Below are positions 21,101-32,628 of a stretch of 64,000 nucleotides of DNA, piece by piece. This DNA comes from Microstegium vimineum. Its lineage: Eukaryota; Streptophyta; Magnoliopsida; Poales; Poaceae. The notes below the pieces were generated by a model. It searched no databases, was not told where the DNA came from, and saw nothing but the letters and a program-made list of their open reading frames with translations. The stretch covers positions 33,634,051 through 33,698,050 of the forward strand of contig CM039129.1 of NCBI GenBank assembly GCA_022036555.1. The letters run 5' to 3'. Position numbers and translations under genes: made by a program. Each line of letters starts with the position of its first letter. The stretch's first letter is position 1.

Positions 21101-22960
21101 TTCTTTTCATTTTTCTTGATTTATTTTTTTAGTTAACTTTCTAATCATGTATTGATTTTATGTTTGATTTGACAATACCCCACTTAAACTCCCTAAAACT
21201 TATCAACTTTAGACAATCTGGTACATGAATCAGGAGTTCTGTTATTCCTTTTATCACTGAATAGAATAATGGGCACAACACAGAGAATGCTGACAGTATG
21301 CGTCTACTGGTTGTGAACACTTAGGTAGGTGTGGCTATAGTTCTGTCCTTTTCTTTTGGTGGTGTGCTTAGAAACTAGCAGCAACTTATGCATATATTAG
21401 CAGCACACGGTTCATGGGTTCATGGCGGAGCCTGCCCTAAATTGCTTGGAGAAAAAGGTTTTGCTGCTATCCTTTAGTTGTCATGGTATAATGTTTCATT
21501 TGAGGTTGAGGCGGATAACATGTTGTACTTGTTTTTCCTTGTGAAAAAGAGTATTTTGATAGTTTGATACAGGTTTTTGAATATGAGGTGGTAGAGCGTG
21601 CTATAATTGACTTCTGTTGGTCCAAAAGTGTTATGGTTTTTCAAGAACGTGTTTAGTCTCTGAACTATTAACTTTTATCTATTTCCTGATTATTGCTTGG
21701 CTTATCCATTTTTTAATAATTCCTCAGGGCTTGGCCACTGGAGCTCCGAACAGAAACAAAATAGTAGATGCAACTTAGTTTTGATGGAAAGTTTCCTTTT
21801 TATCTTGAGCCTTTGGTAATATCACACGCATGAAAAAAAGTTGCTGTGTGTATTCATAAATCACATGTCACTTCCCGTGTTGCACAGACCTAGATGTAAT
21901 TTTTATATTATTGTTGTCACCTTTGATGCAATTTTTGATGATTGCAGAATACATAAATTGTGAATTAGTGTAATTGCTCAGTTCAAACCAATAGATTAGC
22001 CTGCAGGCAGCAATTATATAACTGAAATACGCACAGGCAGCAATAATTATATAACTGAAATACGCACATGGTGGGGAAGTTTGTTATGATGATGCATTTT
22101 TATTGCTTTATTATATCAGTTGCATGGCAGCATGAAATTTTTCCTGATAGTCTTAATTGCTTCAAATTTGACTTGCTTAGGCAATTTAAGTGTGACTTGT
22201 TAGGTAATAATGTGCTTTTAATTAGGCAATTTGGTTCTTTTGTTGCAAATTTAGAGGTAGCTCATTAAGATGATTCCTTGCATGCAACGTGTGCTGCTAT
22301 ATCATGATACGTAGGCATTTACCTTATGACACATGTTATTTTTTAACCTGTAGGCCATGAACAGTCGTACGAAGAAGAAGCAAGATATGGACCATGTATA
22401 GAGAAGAATGTGCAAATGTGTGTTTTTCCTAGGGACTAGATGATATAGTGTTATGCTTTTTTTGGCTGCTGATGCAAATGTGTTTTTTTTTCCTGAGTAC
22501 AGTCTTTTTTAACATATACATGCAGTACCTGAAAGCATGTTTTCGGGGCTGATTTGTCTTGTTCATGTAAAATCGTGGTCTTATATGGGCCTAGGCAGTG
22601 CAAGATGCGAGGGCTGGAATTATTTTCCTGCGTGGTGCATCTACATTCAACGTTTATTAGCATCTTGCCAAAAAAAAAGTCCTTCTCAATTAATATCTTG
22701 CTAAAAAAAAGAATTCTTTCCTTAATTGGAGTGTGCGTGCTGGAAGACTAATGCACGGCCGTGCGTGCATTAGCTGCTCATATATATGGTGTTGTTAGCC
22801 ACCATTTTGACGTTGAAGTTCTGCCTTCCTCTCACCTTGGCCAGCCTAAATCAGGTCGTACCTAACTTATATGCTATATGCATGTGTACTTTAGGAAGTT
22901 ATTATTACAATGAGAAGCAAATAGAAAATTGACGTCTTTAATGATTTCACAAATATAATA
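18101..22960. other. AT-rich stretch without recognisable genes
   Basis: Only short frames. A small exon-like block with AG/GT edges lies at 19495-19632, and a short direct repeat of 'gcagcaattatataactgaaatacgcaca' type at 22009-22067. Nothing supports a named gene; possibly intronic or decayed transposon sequence. Confidence 0.5.
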
Positions 22961-23070
22961 CTAGTGTTACCTACCCGTTCATTCTAACTAGGGAAAAAAA
23001 ATTTCCAGGAAAATTCCCGTATGCAAAATGGTGATTTCACAAATACCAGTATTACATACCTACCCGTTCA

Positions 23071-23494
23071 TTCTAGCTAGGGAAAATATTTTTTTCCAGG
23101 AAAAATCCCATACGCAAAATGGTGGTTCACTGTATATTTAAAGTAAGTAGGCAAAAATCAAGGCGTGGCCGGTAAGACTTTAAGACATGCCACTCTCACT
23201 GTAATATGATAAATACCAAAATGTCATAAAACACCATAATTACACACGTAGTAATTATTGATAAGAAAAGAAAAACACCACGTCCCTTCCCCAATAGGCT
23301 ATATAAAATAGATCTCAGGAGAAAGTCCCATCCTTAGATCCAATGATCCATAGCATTTGTAAAAAGGGAACATAGCATACGTGCGAGTTTTTATAGTTTT
23401 TATAGGAATCTGGTTTCTATAGCATACGTTCCCTTGTAAGAATCTCATTGTAGCTACATCCTAGCGTCTCGTGTAAGGAGTCAATTATGCACAA
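23071..23494 (+). repeat. Direct repeat copy 1 (promoter-like)
   Basis: Starts ttctagctagggaaaatat and ends gtcaattatgcacaa. Matches 31346-31709 at roughly 90% by eye, apart from a 75-bp insertion near 23360-23440. Contains gcacgtccc-like sequence and a conserved ggctatataaaatag box at about 23297-23311. A partial, more diverged tandem copy of its first ~60 bases lies at 22975-23035. Confidence 0.85.
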
Positions 23495-23830
23495 TTATTA
23501 CCATTGTATAAGTCTTCCCAAATCCTATTTGACCATACGCAAATATACAGACATTGAAACCATCTTGAACTGAACGCATCATGGTTGCATATCTGAAAAG
23601 ACCTCATCTGCGTTAGCACAGATTAAGCTTGTTGTTGATCGTTTTTATTTTCAGATTTCAGAATCTGGTTTGAACTGCATTGTTATATATCTCCTACAAT
23701 TATAAAACACAAAACTAAGACTCCACTTTGGTGAAAAAAAAGGGAAGACGTCGCTTGTGCGATGGAAAATAGAAAGATTCCGTCAATCACGCAACCCTCC
23801 CCCACAAGACCAAATCCCGTTGGCCTAGGT

Positions 23831-23974
23831 GCTCCCTGGAGGATTGCCGCGGTCGCTCCCTGGAGTTGCTCCGCCGCCGCGGCCTCGCCTCGCGGGTGCT
23901 CCCTGGAGGTGCTCCGCCGCTGCCATCGCCTCGCGGGCGCTCCCTGCAGGTGCTCCGCCGCCGCGGCCTCGCGG
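23831..23974. repeat. ~42-bp GC-rich tandem repeat
   Basis: About three and a half units built on gctccctggaggtgctccgccgc followed by cgcggcctcgcctcgcggg. Lies in a GC-rich (exon-like) island at 23830-24420, the first part of the captured region. Long frames on both strands here are a composition effect. Confidence 0.8.
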
Positions 23975-25360
23975 ACGCGTGCGCAGCCCCAAGCGCACAA
24001 GGCCGTTGCCGCTCCCCGCTCCCCAAAGCGCGCCGCTCGGCCCCTTCCTCCGCGCCGCCCGGTCTCCTCCTCCGCGGCCGCCCAGCCTCCCCCTCTGCGG
24101 AGCCCCAAGCGCCTCGGCCACCGACGGTGCCGGCGTGCCGCGCCTCCCGACCTCCTCCTGCGCGCCGTCTAACCTCCTCCTCCGCAGATCGACGACGAGA
24201 GCCCGCACGGCCCCTGTCGCTACCCAGATCGCAAGGAGATCGCGGGACAGTCGCTTCTCCTCCTCGCTGCGACCGCGCCGCCCGGCCTCCTCTGCAACGC
24301 GACGCTGACACCGAACACGGCGATGTCGGGAGTTCGCCGCCATCCGCACCGAGCACGGCAAGGGCCACGACAGTGGACAAGGAGAAGGCTCTTCAAGAGC
24401 AGTATGCCCAGGTGACACGATTTGAGCCCCCTTTCGATCTCCCAGTTTTTTCTGTTTTAGTTAGATGGCTTATCGCAGCACTAGATCGATGGAGCCGCTA
24501 CTGCAGGAATTAAGTTGTGACAACTAGCATGAAATTGAATATTTGTTGTTTGATTTGCTACTGCTACATACATAATCCATATAGGTTGTGCTGTAATTTG
24601 TCTATTCGTTTACTTGCTTTGCGTAGTGCCCTGAATTGATCAATAACTGCAATATGTGGGCTGAGCAGGAGAAAACGAAAATTGCAATTATTTTTATGTC
24701 CCTGTTTTGTATGCATATGATGGTCGAATTTTTCTGTCTTATCAATAATCAAATAGTGCATAGGGATTCACCTTGTCGAATAGACCTACAATAGTCCAAT
24801 TTCATACAGTAGTTTAGTTTCATATATTTCGCGTAGCGTAACAGCAGTGCACGAGGATGAATTAATTGGATGTCGTTTTACCTGCTAGGATTGAATTGTT
24901 GTATAACGCATTTTACCTGCTGCCTGCAGTCATTGAAATGACTTCTATATTTTCATTGTGTGACATGCTGATAAAAAATAATTTAAAATCAAGCTCCTCT
25001 TCAAAGTTATTAGAATTACATAGTTTCTCCAATTTTTCGAAATTCGACCGGCAACACTCCATGTTAATGGGACCTTTGAAATACATAACATAACATTGAC
25101 AAATATATGAGGAAGGTTGTGTACTGCCTTGAGACTCGTGCAATGGTGTACATGATTGTTCAGTATTTCATTCAATCCACTATTTATCTTAGCAAATGCT
25201 TTGTGTATAGGGCTGCTGATGGTTGGAACAGGATGCACATCCCGCTTCTAAAGATGCAAAAGGTGGACTGAGATACTTTAGACACATATCATGGGTCAGT
25301 GCATTCATCACGGGAAATGCATGCTAACTGTGTGGAATATCAATCAAGAGCCCGTTCAAT

Positions 25361-25790
25361 TTGTTGCAGCTGTTCACCGATACAGACTCTGATTGGTTTG
25401 TTACGTGTCAGTTCTTTGTAGGTCTAGAAGATGAGCAGTCGGAACGTGAGGACAAAAAAATATGTTCAAGGTTACCTCCTATTCAGAAAAATAAAAATAT
25501 GGCCAGGTCCGACACATTTCTTTTCTTACTCCCTTTATTATGCCCTGTTTATCTGTAGGCATCTCTTCCTTGGAAACTATTATGAGGGAATGACTAAACT
25601 CAGAAGCCAAGGGCATGTGGAGAAAAAGGAATCCTATATCACTGGAAATGATGTACTCAAGCCAACCAAGATCCACATCTTTATCTGCGAAGGGGATTCA
25701 TGACATTGATCCAGAGGCGTCTGATCATGAAAACTATCAGAAGATTGAAGGTTCTGTTCCTAGAAGGTTCTCTAAGACGCAGGTGTGCAT
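25361..25790 (+). pseudogene. Unidentified exon-like fragments in captured region
   Basis: Two open blocks with plausible splice edges. The first reads LFTDTDSDWFVTCQFFVGLE and the second GIHDIDPEASDHENYQKIEG, ending at acg cag|gtgtgc (25782). The codon pattern looks exonic, but I do not recognise the family. Probably from a third captured gene. Confidence 0.35.
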
Positions 25791-26015
25791 TTTCCTTGCG
25801 TTTTTAGAAAATATATTTATGTTACCAAGTTGTTTGTTTTGAACGAAATACCAAGTTATTTTTTCAGGACTTTGGGCCCAATTTTCGAAAGGTCGTGCCT
25901 AGAAGGAGAAGGCCCTCACTCGATGTCGTTGTCCTCGCTTGCGCCATCGTCCTCGACCCGCCCCGATACTTGGTAGACGGAGCGCCGACAAGGAGAAGGA
26001 CTGCCGAGAGCAGAG

Positions 26016-26095
26016 AATTGGATTGACGAGGCCACCGAGACCGCACTCCGTGTCTACGGCTGCGACCTCATCGAGGAGAGCGGCATGCTCCTCAG
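26016..26095 (+). pseudogene. Captured cyclin-L exon fragment
   Basis: The frame reads IDEATETALRVYGCDLIEES then GMLLR, ending at a retained donor (ctcag|gttgta). This corresponds to the N-terminal cyclin box of plant cyclin-L (RS-domain cyclin partner of CDK11/CDKG-type kinases, acting in splicing control). The normal continuation (LPQAVMATGQ...) is absent. Upstream bases (25880-26015) are GC-rich but out of frame. Because only one exon is present and it sits between unrelated fragments, it is a captured piece, not a working gene. Confidence 0.75.
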
Positions 26096-26317
26096 GTTGT
26101 ATTCTTTTTCAAGCAGTACCTCACTCTCTCTCGCAAATTCACAGATTGGTCCAAACCCATACGTTAAGCCATTTAGGGGCTTTTCAAGGTTCCTAGGGTT
26201 TGGTTATAGCTTATTTTTTACAACTTATTATTAATTGAGAAGCCTCCTGTGTGATTTCTAGGTTTCTTGCTTTCTTTTAGTATTAGTTCCATTGATTACA
26301 CTTGGGATTATATGCAG

Positions 26318-26605
26318 GATGCAAAAGATGGCTGTAGAATACAATGAAAGGATAGAAAATGTCAATAGTGAGAGGAAGTTCCACCAGGTTATAAGCATTG
26401 ATCTCTTTATTAGGAGTTTGTTTCATGATAATATTTGACAGGCCACTCATAATTTATTTTTTGATCAGCAAAATACTGGAGGACAGCTGCATGCACTGAC
26501 AATAGAATGGCAAGAGCTGTGTAAAAAAAAAAATATAGCTATTCAGGCTGCCTGTGTTGACCTGCAGAATCAGATTGATCAGCTTAAACTTGAAGCAAAA
26601 GAACT
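26318..26605 (+). pseudogene. Captured BCAS2/SPF27 (MOS4-like) exon fragments
   Basis: Two exons, 26318-26387 and 26469-26605, joined by a GT-AG intron. They encode MQKMAVEYNERIENVNSERK, FHQ|QNTGGQLHALTIEWQELC and NIAIQAACVDLQNQIDQLKL. This coiled C-terminal part matches the plant relative of BCAS2/SPF27 (MOS4), a member of the Prp19/NineTeen spliceosome-associated complex. The N-terminal two thirds and the normal stop are missing. The 11-A run in the second exon keeps frame but adds a lysine. Read as a gene fragment next to the cyclin-L fragment; family assignment is from memory of the pattern, without a search. Confidence 0.65.
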
Positions 26606-26929
26606 GTGCGTGCACTCTCTCCCTCCTTCCCATCCCCTTTCCTCTTCAACGACACAATTGCATGGTGGATCAAAATTGTGCTTCTTATCAAATTTCAGTG
26701 TCCTTTGCGCAAAGTTTTTTTTTCCACTTTATATCTTAGCAGTTTGTCAAGAAAAAATCATAGTATTTCCTCATCATGATTAGTAGTTTCCTAATACTAA
26801 GGACCATTTTAATCTGATGATATTATAACAGATAAAAGTGTGCACTACCATATGCAGTTCCAATGGCGACACAAAGTTCGAGCCTACAGTATTGACCAAG
26901 ATTGAGTAGCGCCATCTGCTAGGGTGAGT

Positions 26930-28880
26930 TCCTTAGCCTCTCTGATTTGGTCCAATATTCAGGTCTGAGAGTAGCTATTTCACTAGCTCGCTGCTTGATG
27001 TAAGGCTATTGATGCCTAAATTGCAATCCTATGGAGGCACAAATCATTGGCCACTAGATAATACTAGCTTAATCCATACTAAAGTAATCTCTGTGTTTTA
27101 TGCTAGAATGTTGTCAAATTGAAAATAGTTTGGATAAACACAAAAGCAATTGTAAATTGGTAATCCTTTTTCTTTCTTGAAGCCACACTACTTTTTCTGT
27201 ATTGGATTTGTCACTGGAAATTACAGTGGTACCTTGCAACTAAAGCTTTCACTATTAGTATTTTCTGTACAGATATGATACCATGTCCCAAAAACTTTTA
27301 CTTTTTACCATGTAAAGCTTAGAAGTAAATGGATCAATGATCTGGTAACCGTAAAGGAGGTTATGCTATTATAACAATGAGCCCGATTCATAGACTTTGC
27401 ATGTAATCTTCGGTCCACACTGATTCCATGTAATTCAAATAAAAATTGTAGCTCAAAGACATGGTCTCCTTCCTAATCCATGCTCCAGATGCCTAGATGG
27501 CTTTGCATTGGAGCTAAACTTGAGCCTATCGTTAGCTTATACTGAATCTGAAAGAGATCAAATCACTGAATCACAGAATGGCCTGCCAAGACAGTGTCTT
27601 TCAGTTGTTTTCATTTAGAGACGTGCTGGAAGTTCGCAGTGGAACTAATTAGTTGTTGTAATTGTGCAGAGAAAATAGAACTTTCTTAAGCAGGTTCAAC
27701 AGTACTGCAGTGATTGGTCTAAAATAAGGGATGCACTCATTGAATATAGTGCAGCGCTGCAGTGATATGTATGTATTTTTATTCTGCATTACTCAACTCT
27801 AAATCCAACTGTTTAATTTTTTTGGTAATGTACTACACACATTGAACTTCCATATTTTTTTCAGTGATCTGACAGAACTTCCAATTGGCTGTCCACCTGT
27901 TTAAATTTATTAGTTGTAAAGATAAAAACAAGGTAACAATATTTATTATGCCATCACCACAATGTATGTCCACTAAGAGCCCTGAAATTAACATAATCGA
28001 GTTTATTTATGTCTTTCATATCAATACACATTATATAATTTAGTTCATTTATATGCCTTCATCTCATATATTTTTTTAGATGAAATGAATGTTTTTTCAT
28101 AACTAGAGTGCACTCCATCTTACTATACAAGTACCTGTAACATTTTATTATAGCTGTTTTGATGCCTGGGCCATTTCTTAATGCTTACTGTCTTCTTAAC
28201 TATGACTTGTCCTTCTTAACTATTACTATCTCCAGTATGTTTTTATTTTAATATGGTTGTTCATTGTTTCTGATTCAGAGAAGGCTTCCTAATGGAAATG
28301 ATATCATGGTTTTCTACATCAGCAACTAGCGCTTGGTTTGGTTTTGCATGAATGGTTAGGGGTGGGTTAATTAAACAATATGTGCTTGTCCTATATTTAT
28401 GTGGGTTCAGTGGAGTAGGTCTTGTGTGGGAGTTAGTGAGGAGAGTGGGGTGGGTCTGTCGGGTTTGCGGGTGTGGATAGGTTATTTCTTTGCCCGTTAT
28501 AAAATATCCGTCGGGTTTATAGTTGTGTCTGCATCCGTGCCCGTGGGCATAGTTTGGCGTCCTTATTCGAGCCCGTCGGGTTTATTGCCCGCGGGTTTGT
28601 GGGTATTCTCTACCCGTTGCTAACTCTATATTTGATATTGTTCCTAGGTACATTAAATGGTTTATCGGACTCTACACAAATATGTTGTATATATACTATG
28701 TGACTACTTGAAAAATAGTCGTACATGTATGATTTTTATGTCAAAAATATTATCATATTTACACTCATGGAGAAAGTCTTATGGAACATTAGTGATGTCT
28801 TATCTCCGATTTAGTTAAATAAATAATATTAAGATTATTTACGTGGAAGATTGGATTTTAATACTAACTAGGAACATGTA
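26930..28880. other. AT-rich stretch, no gene seen
   Basis: No supported coding exon. A GC-richer patch at 28395-28625 has repeated gggtttgcgggt / cccgtcgggttt motifs and resembles a decayed non-autonomous hAT-type element, but no clear ends were identified. Confidence 0.4.
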
Positions 28881-29109
28881 CGTACAATTGCCACGGAAGA
28901 AAATAATACCACGATAATTTACAAACTTTATTTGTTTTTACAATATTTGTATATTACAGTGCGATCTTTGTGTTCATAGTACAAAAAAATTGTTATCCCG
29001 TAGCAACGCACGAGCACGATACAGAAACACACCTCCTCAGAGTTCTCGTGATGCCCACTCATGGAAAACATTGTTATATTATCGTGCGTCTTTTTAATAC
29101 AAATGTTTT

Positions 29110-29143
29110 GTTGCTCCGTAGCAACGCACGGGCATTCAACTAG
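29110..29143 (+). mobile_element. Helitron-type 3' terminus
   Basis: The hairpin-forming ccgtagcaacgcacgg ends 12 bases before a terminal CTAG (29140-29143), which is followed by T. This fits the CTRR end and A|T insertion preference of Helitrons. A degenerate version (cccgtagcaacgcacgagc) lies at about 28997-29015. Confidence 0.6.
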
Positions 29144-31345
29144 TGATAGGTTATCAAGACAAAAATATTTGGAAACCCATCAAAATATTTTGCTAAGGTA
29201 TTGCACCATGATGTTTTCAGTAAATAAATATCGTGGCTTTTGAAATTCTATGCAGACACCATGGCTATATAAAAACAATGATTGATTTAGAGCCATGTTT
29301 TCCTAAAAGACTTAGCCATAGCCAACAACTGATCTTCTTTCCTATGAAATTATAATATAATATTTGGTAAAACGAAGATCATTTGTTGAATTCTTCGTTT
29401 TTTTCACTCTCCTAACTTTGTGATTTCCTAAAACTATGTGCTTTGGTGAACCTTTCTGTCGACTAATTGTGCATATTAATGCATCTTTTCCATAAACCAC
29501 TGAAGAATTTCAATGCGAAATAGTAATGTTCCGCAGTTTGCTTCCTTGACAAAAATAGAGGATTCACCATAATAGTTTTATGTTAGGAATGTCACTACTG
29601 AAACCTGGCTTTTGTTTGTAAGCTACTATTTGCAAGAAATCTCTCAACTCTTTCCTATTTCTGTTGTAAATACAGGTATGCCAACCTCTGCCATTTCCAT
29701 GGGTTTCCATTTTCTGGCAATTGAGTGGGAGGTGCAAGGGTTGTCCTCCTTTATGGTGAAATCGAACAATTCAATGTCACACTGTGAGCACCCCTTGATT
29801 TCATTTCCTTGGTTATTTTCTTAATTTATTGTTTTTCTAACATTCTCCTGTCAACTTGGGATTTGCACTACATTTTTTCATGTAGTTGGTGTTTGTTATG
29901 ATGGCTTGGCAACAGGAAGGATGGCCTATGTCAATATGTCAAATTCAAATGATAAAGGTGGTTATTCACTCTGGCCTTGTTCTAATTGGAATTTGACACC
30001 AAATCTGAGTTCTGATCCACCCTACTTTGGAGAACTGTTATATATGGCAATAGAAAAGTTGTCAGTTCAATATGAATGAACTACATCTCATCAAAGAAAT
30101 TTTAATTCGTTTTTTGAGCGGAGATGGCATGATGTGCCTTCCTTCGAGGGCACCTCAGCCATGTCGATGATCTTTAGCATCCACTTTTAGGTGTGGACCG
30201 CCATGAGGAGGAGTTGTGGATTGACAACTGGTTTGGATGACATGATGCGCCTTCGGATGCAGATAGGTTTGGAGACCTATCATCATCTCTGGCAAGCCTT
30301 CACTTCTAACAACCTATGTTGCAGATGTCTATATTTTATTAGTATTGTATTATATATGTTCTCAATTCTCTACTAATACTTGTATCAAAAGGTTTATGAA
30401 ACAACATAAGGTTATGTTAAAAAAAAACTATTGTAGCACACTTTCATTATGAGGCCTTTTGCTTTACTTTGTATGTTCCAAATTAAGCAACTACCAATTC
30501 ATTTTGTTGGTGGCCCTTGAGGCGAAGTATGATATCATGAGCATCACAGGTTCTATTTTCAGAGTGCACAGGAAGCTTATTGCACAATTGCAACATCATC
30601 TTGGAGAAATATGGTTCAAACAATTGCAATATTGGAGAATAGATTAAATATTCCAAGCCAAGTAAGAAAATAATTATATTTAATGATATCAGTCATTTCT
30701 CTTTTGGGGGCCTCCAATGTGCATTCAAATATGCCATATCTTTATTTCTGTATTATTGATGTTCAGTAAATCTGAAGGTTTGATAGCGAGGAAAAAGCGG
30801 GGACTTTGGGCTGTGCATGCAAGTTTCTGATGTGCTTGCTCCCAGCAAGTGGAGGTAGACCAATAGGCAATGTTGCATCGCAGGGGCATCATGGTGGAGG
30901 GAGTTACGAGGATATGATGAGCGATGTAAAATGGAGAACGAAGGGTGGCGCGGCAAGCGGAGGCCAGACTATGAAAATTTTGATTATATATTTGATATAA
31001 GCTCAACAATATGGTAACTCATGTTCAAATATATTGTCTTTTTTATTTTACCATCAGTGTAAAATATTGGGAATTATATTTGAGAATTTATGTTTGTATA
31101 CGAAAAGTGTCCATATGAAAATTGTCACTTGAATTTGATTGTGTTTTGGGTTTTACCATTGCCTCAGATGGTTAAGACTAGACATAACTTTATCATGCCT
31201 TGTTATCATAAGTGTTTTTCTAGATTGTATATATGATCATATACAATTGTGTGAAAGTTAAACTAAGAAAAAAATATTTTTGTTTGATTTTTTTCATATA
31301 CGTCCTTGAAATAAAGCTGTAGTGTTAGCACGGGCACTATACTAG
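29144..31345. other. Region between two Helitron-like ends; no recognised gene
   Basis: Contains short exon-like open blocks (29690-29822, 30190-30325 and 30806-31000) with some AG/GT edges. I cannot identify their families. They may be further captured pieces. Confidence 0.35.
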
Positions 31346-31709
31346 TTCTAGATAGGGAAAATATTTTTTTCTAGGAGAAAATTCCCATATGCAAATTAAA
31401 ATGGTGGTCCACTGTATATTTAAAGTAAGTAGGAAAAATTAAAGGCGTGGTAAGACTTTCAAACATGCCACTCTCACTATAATATAATAAATACCGAAAT
31501 GCAATAAAACATCATAATTGCACACGTACTAATTATTGATAAGAAAAGAAAAACACCACGTCCCTTCCCCAATAGGCTATATAAAATAGATCTCAGGAGA
31601 AAGTCCTATCCTTGGGTAAGAAAGAAAAGCTCCAATGATCCATAGCATTTGTAAGAATCCCATTGTAGCTACATCCTAGCGTCTCGTGTAAGGAGTCAAT
31701 TATGCACAA
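31346..31709 (+). repeat. Direct repeat copy 2 (promoter-like), upstream of KIN-14
   Basis: Begins ttctagatagggaaaatat directly after a Helitron-like CTAG|T end and finishes gtcaattatgcacaa. Carries the same ggctatataaaatag box (about 31573-31587). It lies about 0.9 kb upstream of the KIN-14 start codon. Whether it is an LTR, a transposon part or a duplicated promoter is unknown. Confidence 0.85.
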
Positions 31710-32628
31710 CTTCTAGATCTATACTCTCTAGTGATGGTCGTCTTAGAGCGTGCGATTTGTCACAATGACATTATCGGAGTGGAAGACATCAGGCGAGTGG
31801 CTTTAGGGTATGTGTTGATGATAAAAACCATATCGCAACACACCTAGAAGTTATGCTACAAGTGGATAGTACCACATGGCTTGAGAATGTAAATTAGGAT
31901 GAATAATGCATCAGCCGAGGCAACTCACAGAGAGCAAAATGTAGGCACAGAGGGTCTAAAATTGGACATCATGGCGATGCTTGTCACGAGCAAGAGAAGA
32001 CATCACTGTTGCCATTGTAGTCCTGAAAGATTCCGGTCACTGGCACACCTAAAATATCATCGACCGAGATTATTATGTTTAGCTTCACTGTCCCAGTAGG
32101 CAACAGCAACAGCAAGTTAGAAGGGCAAAAGACCAAATGCTGCTACAACATATCCATCCAACTATGAACAAGAACTGTCACTGAACGTTGAACCAGAATC
32201 CAAGAAAATATACGTACGTATATTAAAATATTTTCGAAAAGGATCCAAGAAAAATAAGTACAAGAGTAGTATGAGCACGTAACGAAACAAAGGTACAGAA
32301 TTTTGCAGATCACCCCCACGATATCTCCATATTCCAACTTTAGCACCACCTCCCGCAACGTCCAGATCATCCATCCATCCCAACCGCTCTCTTCTCTTCA
32401 ACTTGAAGCGCCATCGCCGTTCGAAAGCAGCGCCGTCCGATCCGTCCCCTCCCGAGAATACCCCACCTCACCTCCCACTGCCGCCCCACCTCCAGCAGAC
32501 GCCAGTGCAGCTCTACGACTGCACTCTCTCTCTCCTCTCCACGCCCGCCCGATCTCGTCCGCTTCGTCGGGAGAACCGGTGCTGGTGGTTCGGGGTTCGT
32601 CGACTGTGACTGTGTCTGTGAGTCGGGA
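31710..32628 (+). promoter_or_regulatory. Promoter and 5' UTR region of KIN-14 gene
   Basis: The 900 bases before the ATG. The last ~330 bases (from about 32300) are C-rich with CT runs typical of grass 5' leaders. No clear TATA box close to the start; the nearest strong one is in repeat copy 2. Regulation is not readable. Confidence 0.4.

Larger units (their letters stand above)
22961..31345 (+). mobile_element. Helitron-like composite region with captured gene fragments
   Basis: Evidence for Helitron activity: a plus-strand 3' end at 29143 (hairpin ccgt-agcaacgc-acgg, then gcattcaactag, followed by T); a possible second one at 31345 (cactatactag|t); and a minus-strand CTAG|T-type end at 22961 (ctagtgttacctacccg). 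Between them lie fragments of at least two unrelated host genes, all on the plus strand, with splice sites retained. This is the usual signature of Helitron gene capture. I did not find a convincing 5' TC terminus, and no Rep/helicase gene is present. The limits are therefore provisional, and more than one element may be involved. Confidence 0.5.

Noticed and set aside
23683..24513. Several long frames on both strands
   Set aside because: All arise from GC-rich tandem repeats with low stop density; no conserved motif in any frame.
23071..31709. Direct repeats as LTRs of one retrotransposon
   Set aside because: No TG...CA ends, no primer-binding site or polypurine tract, and no gag/pol between them.
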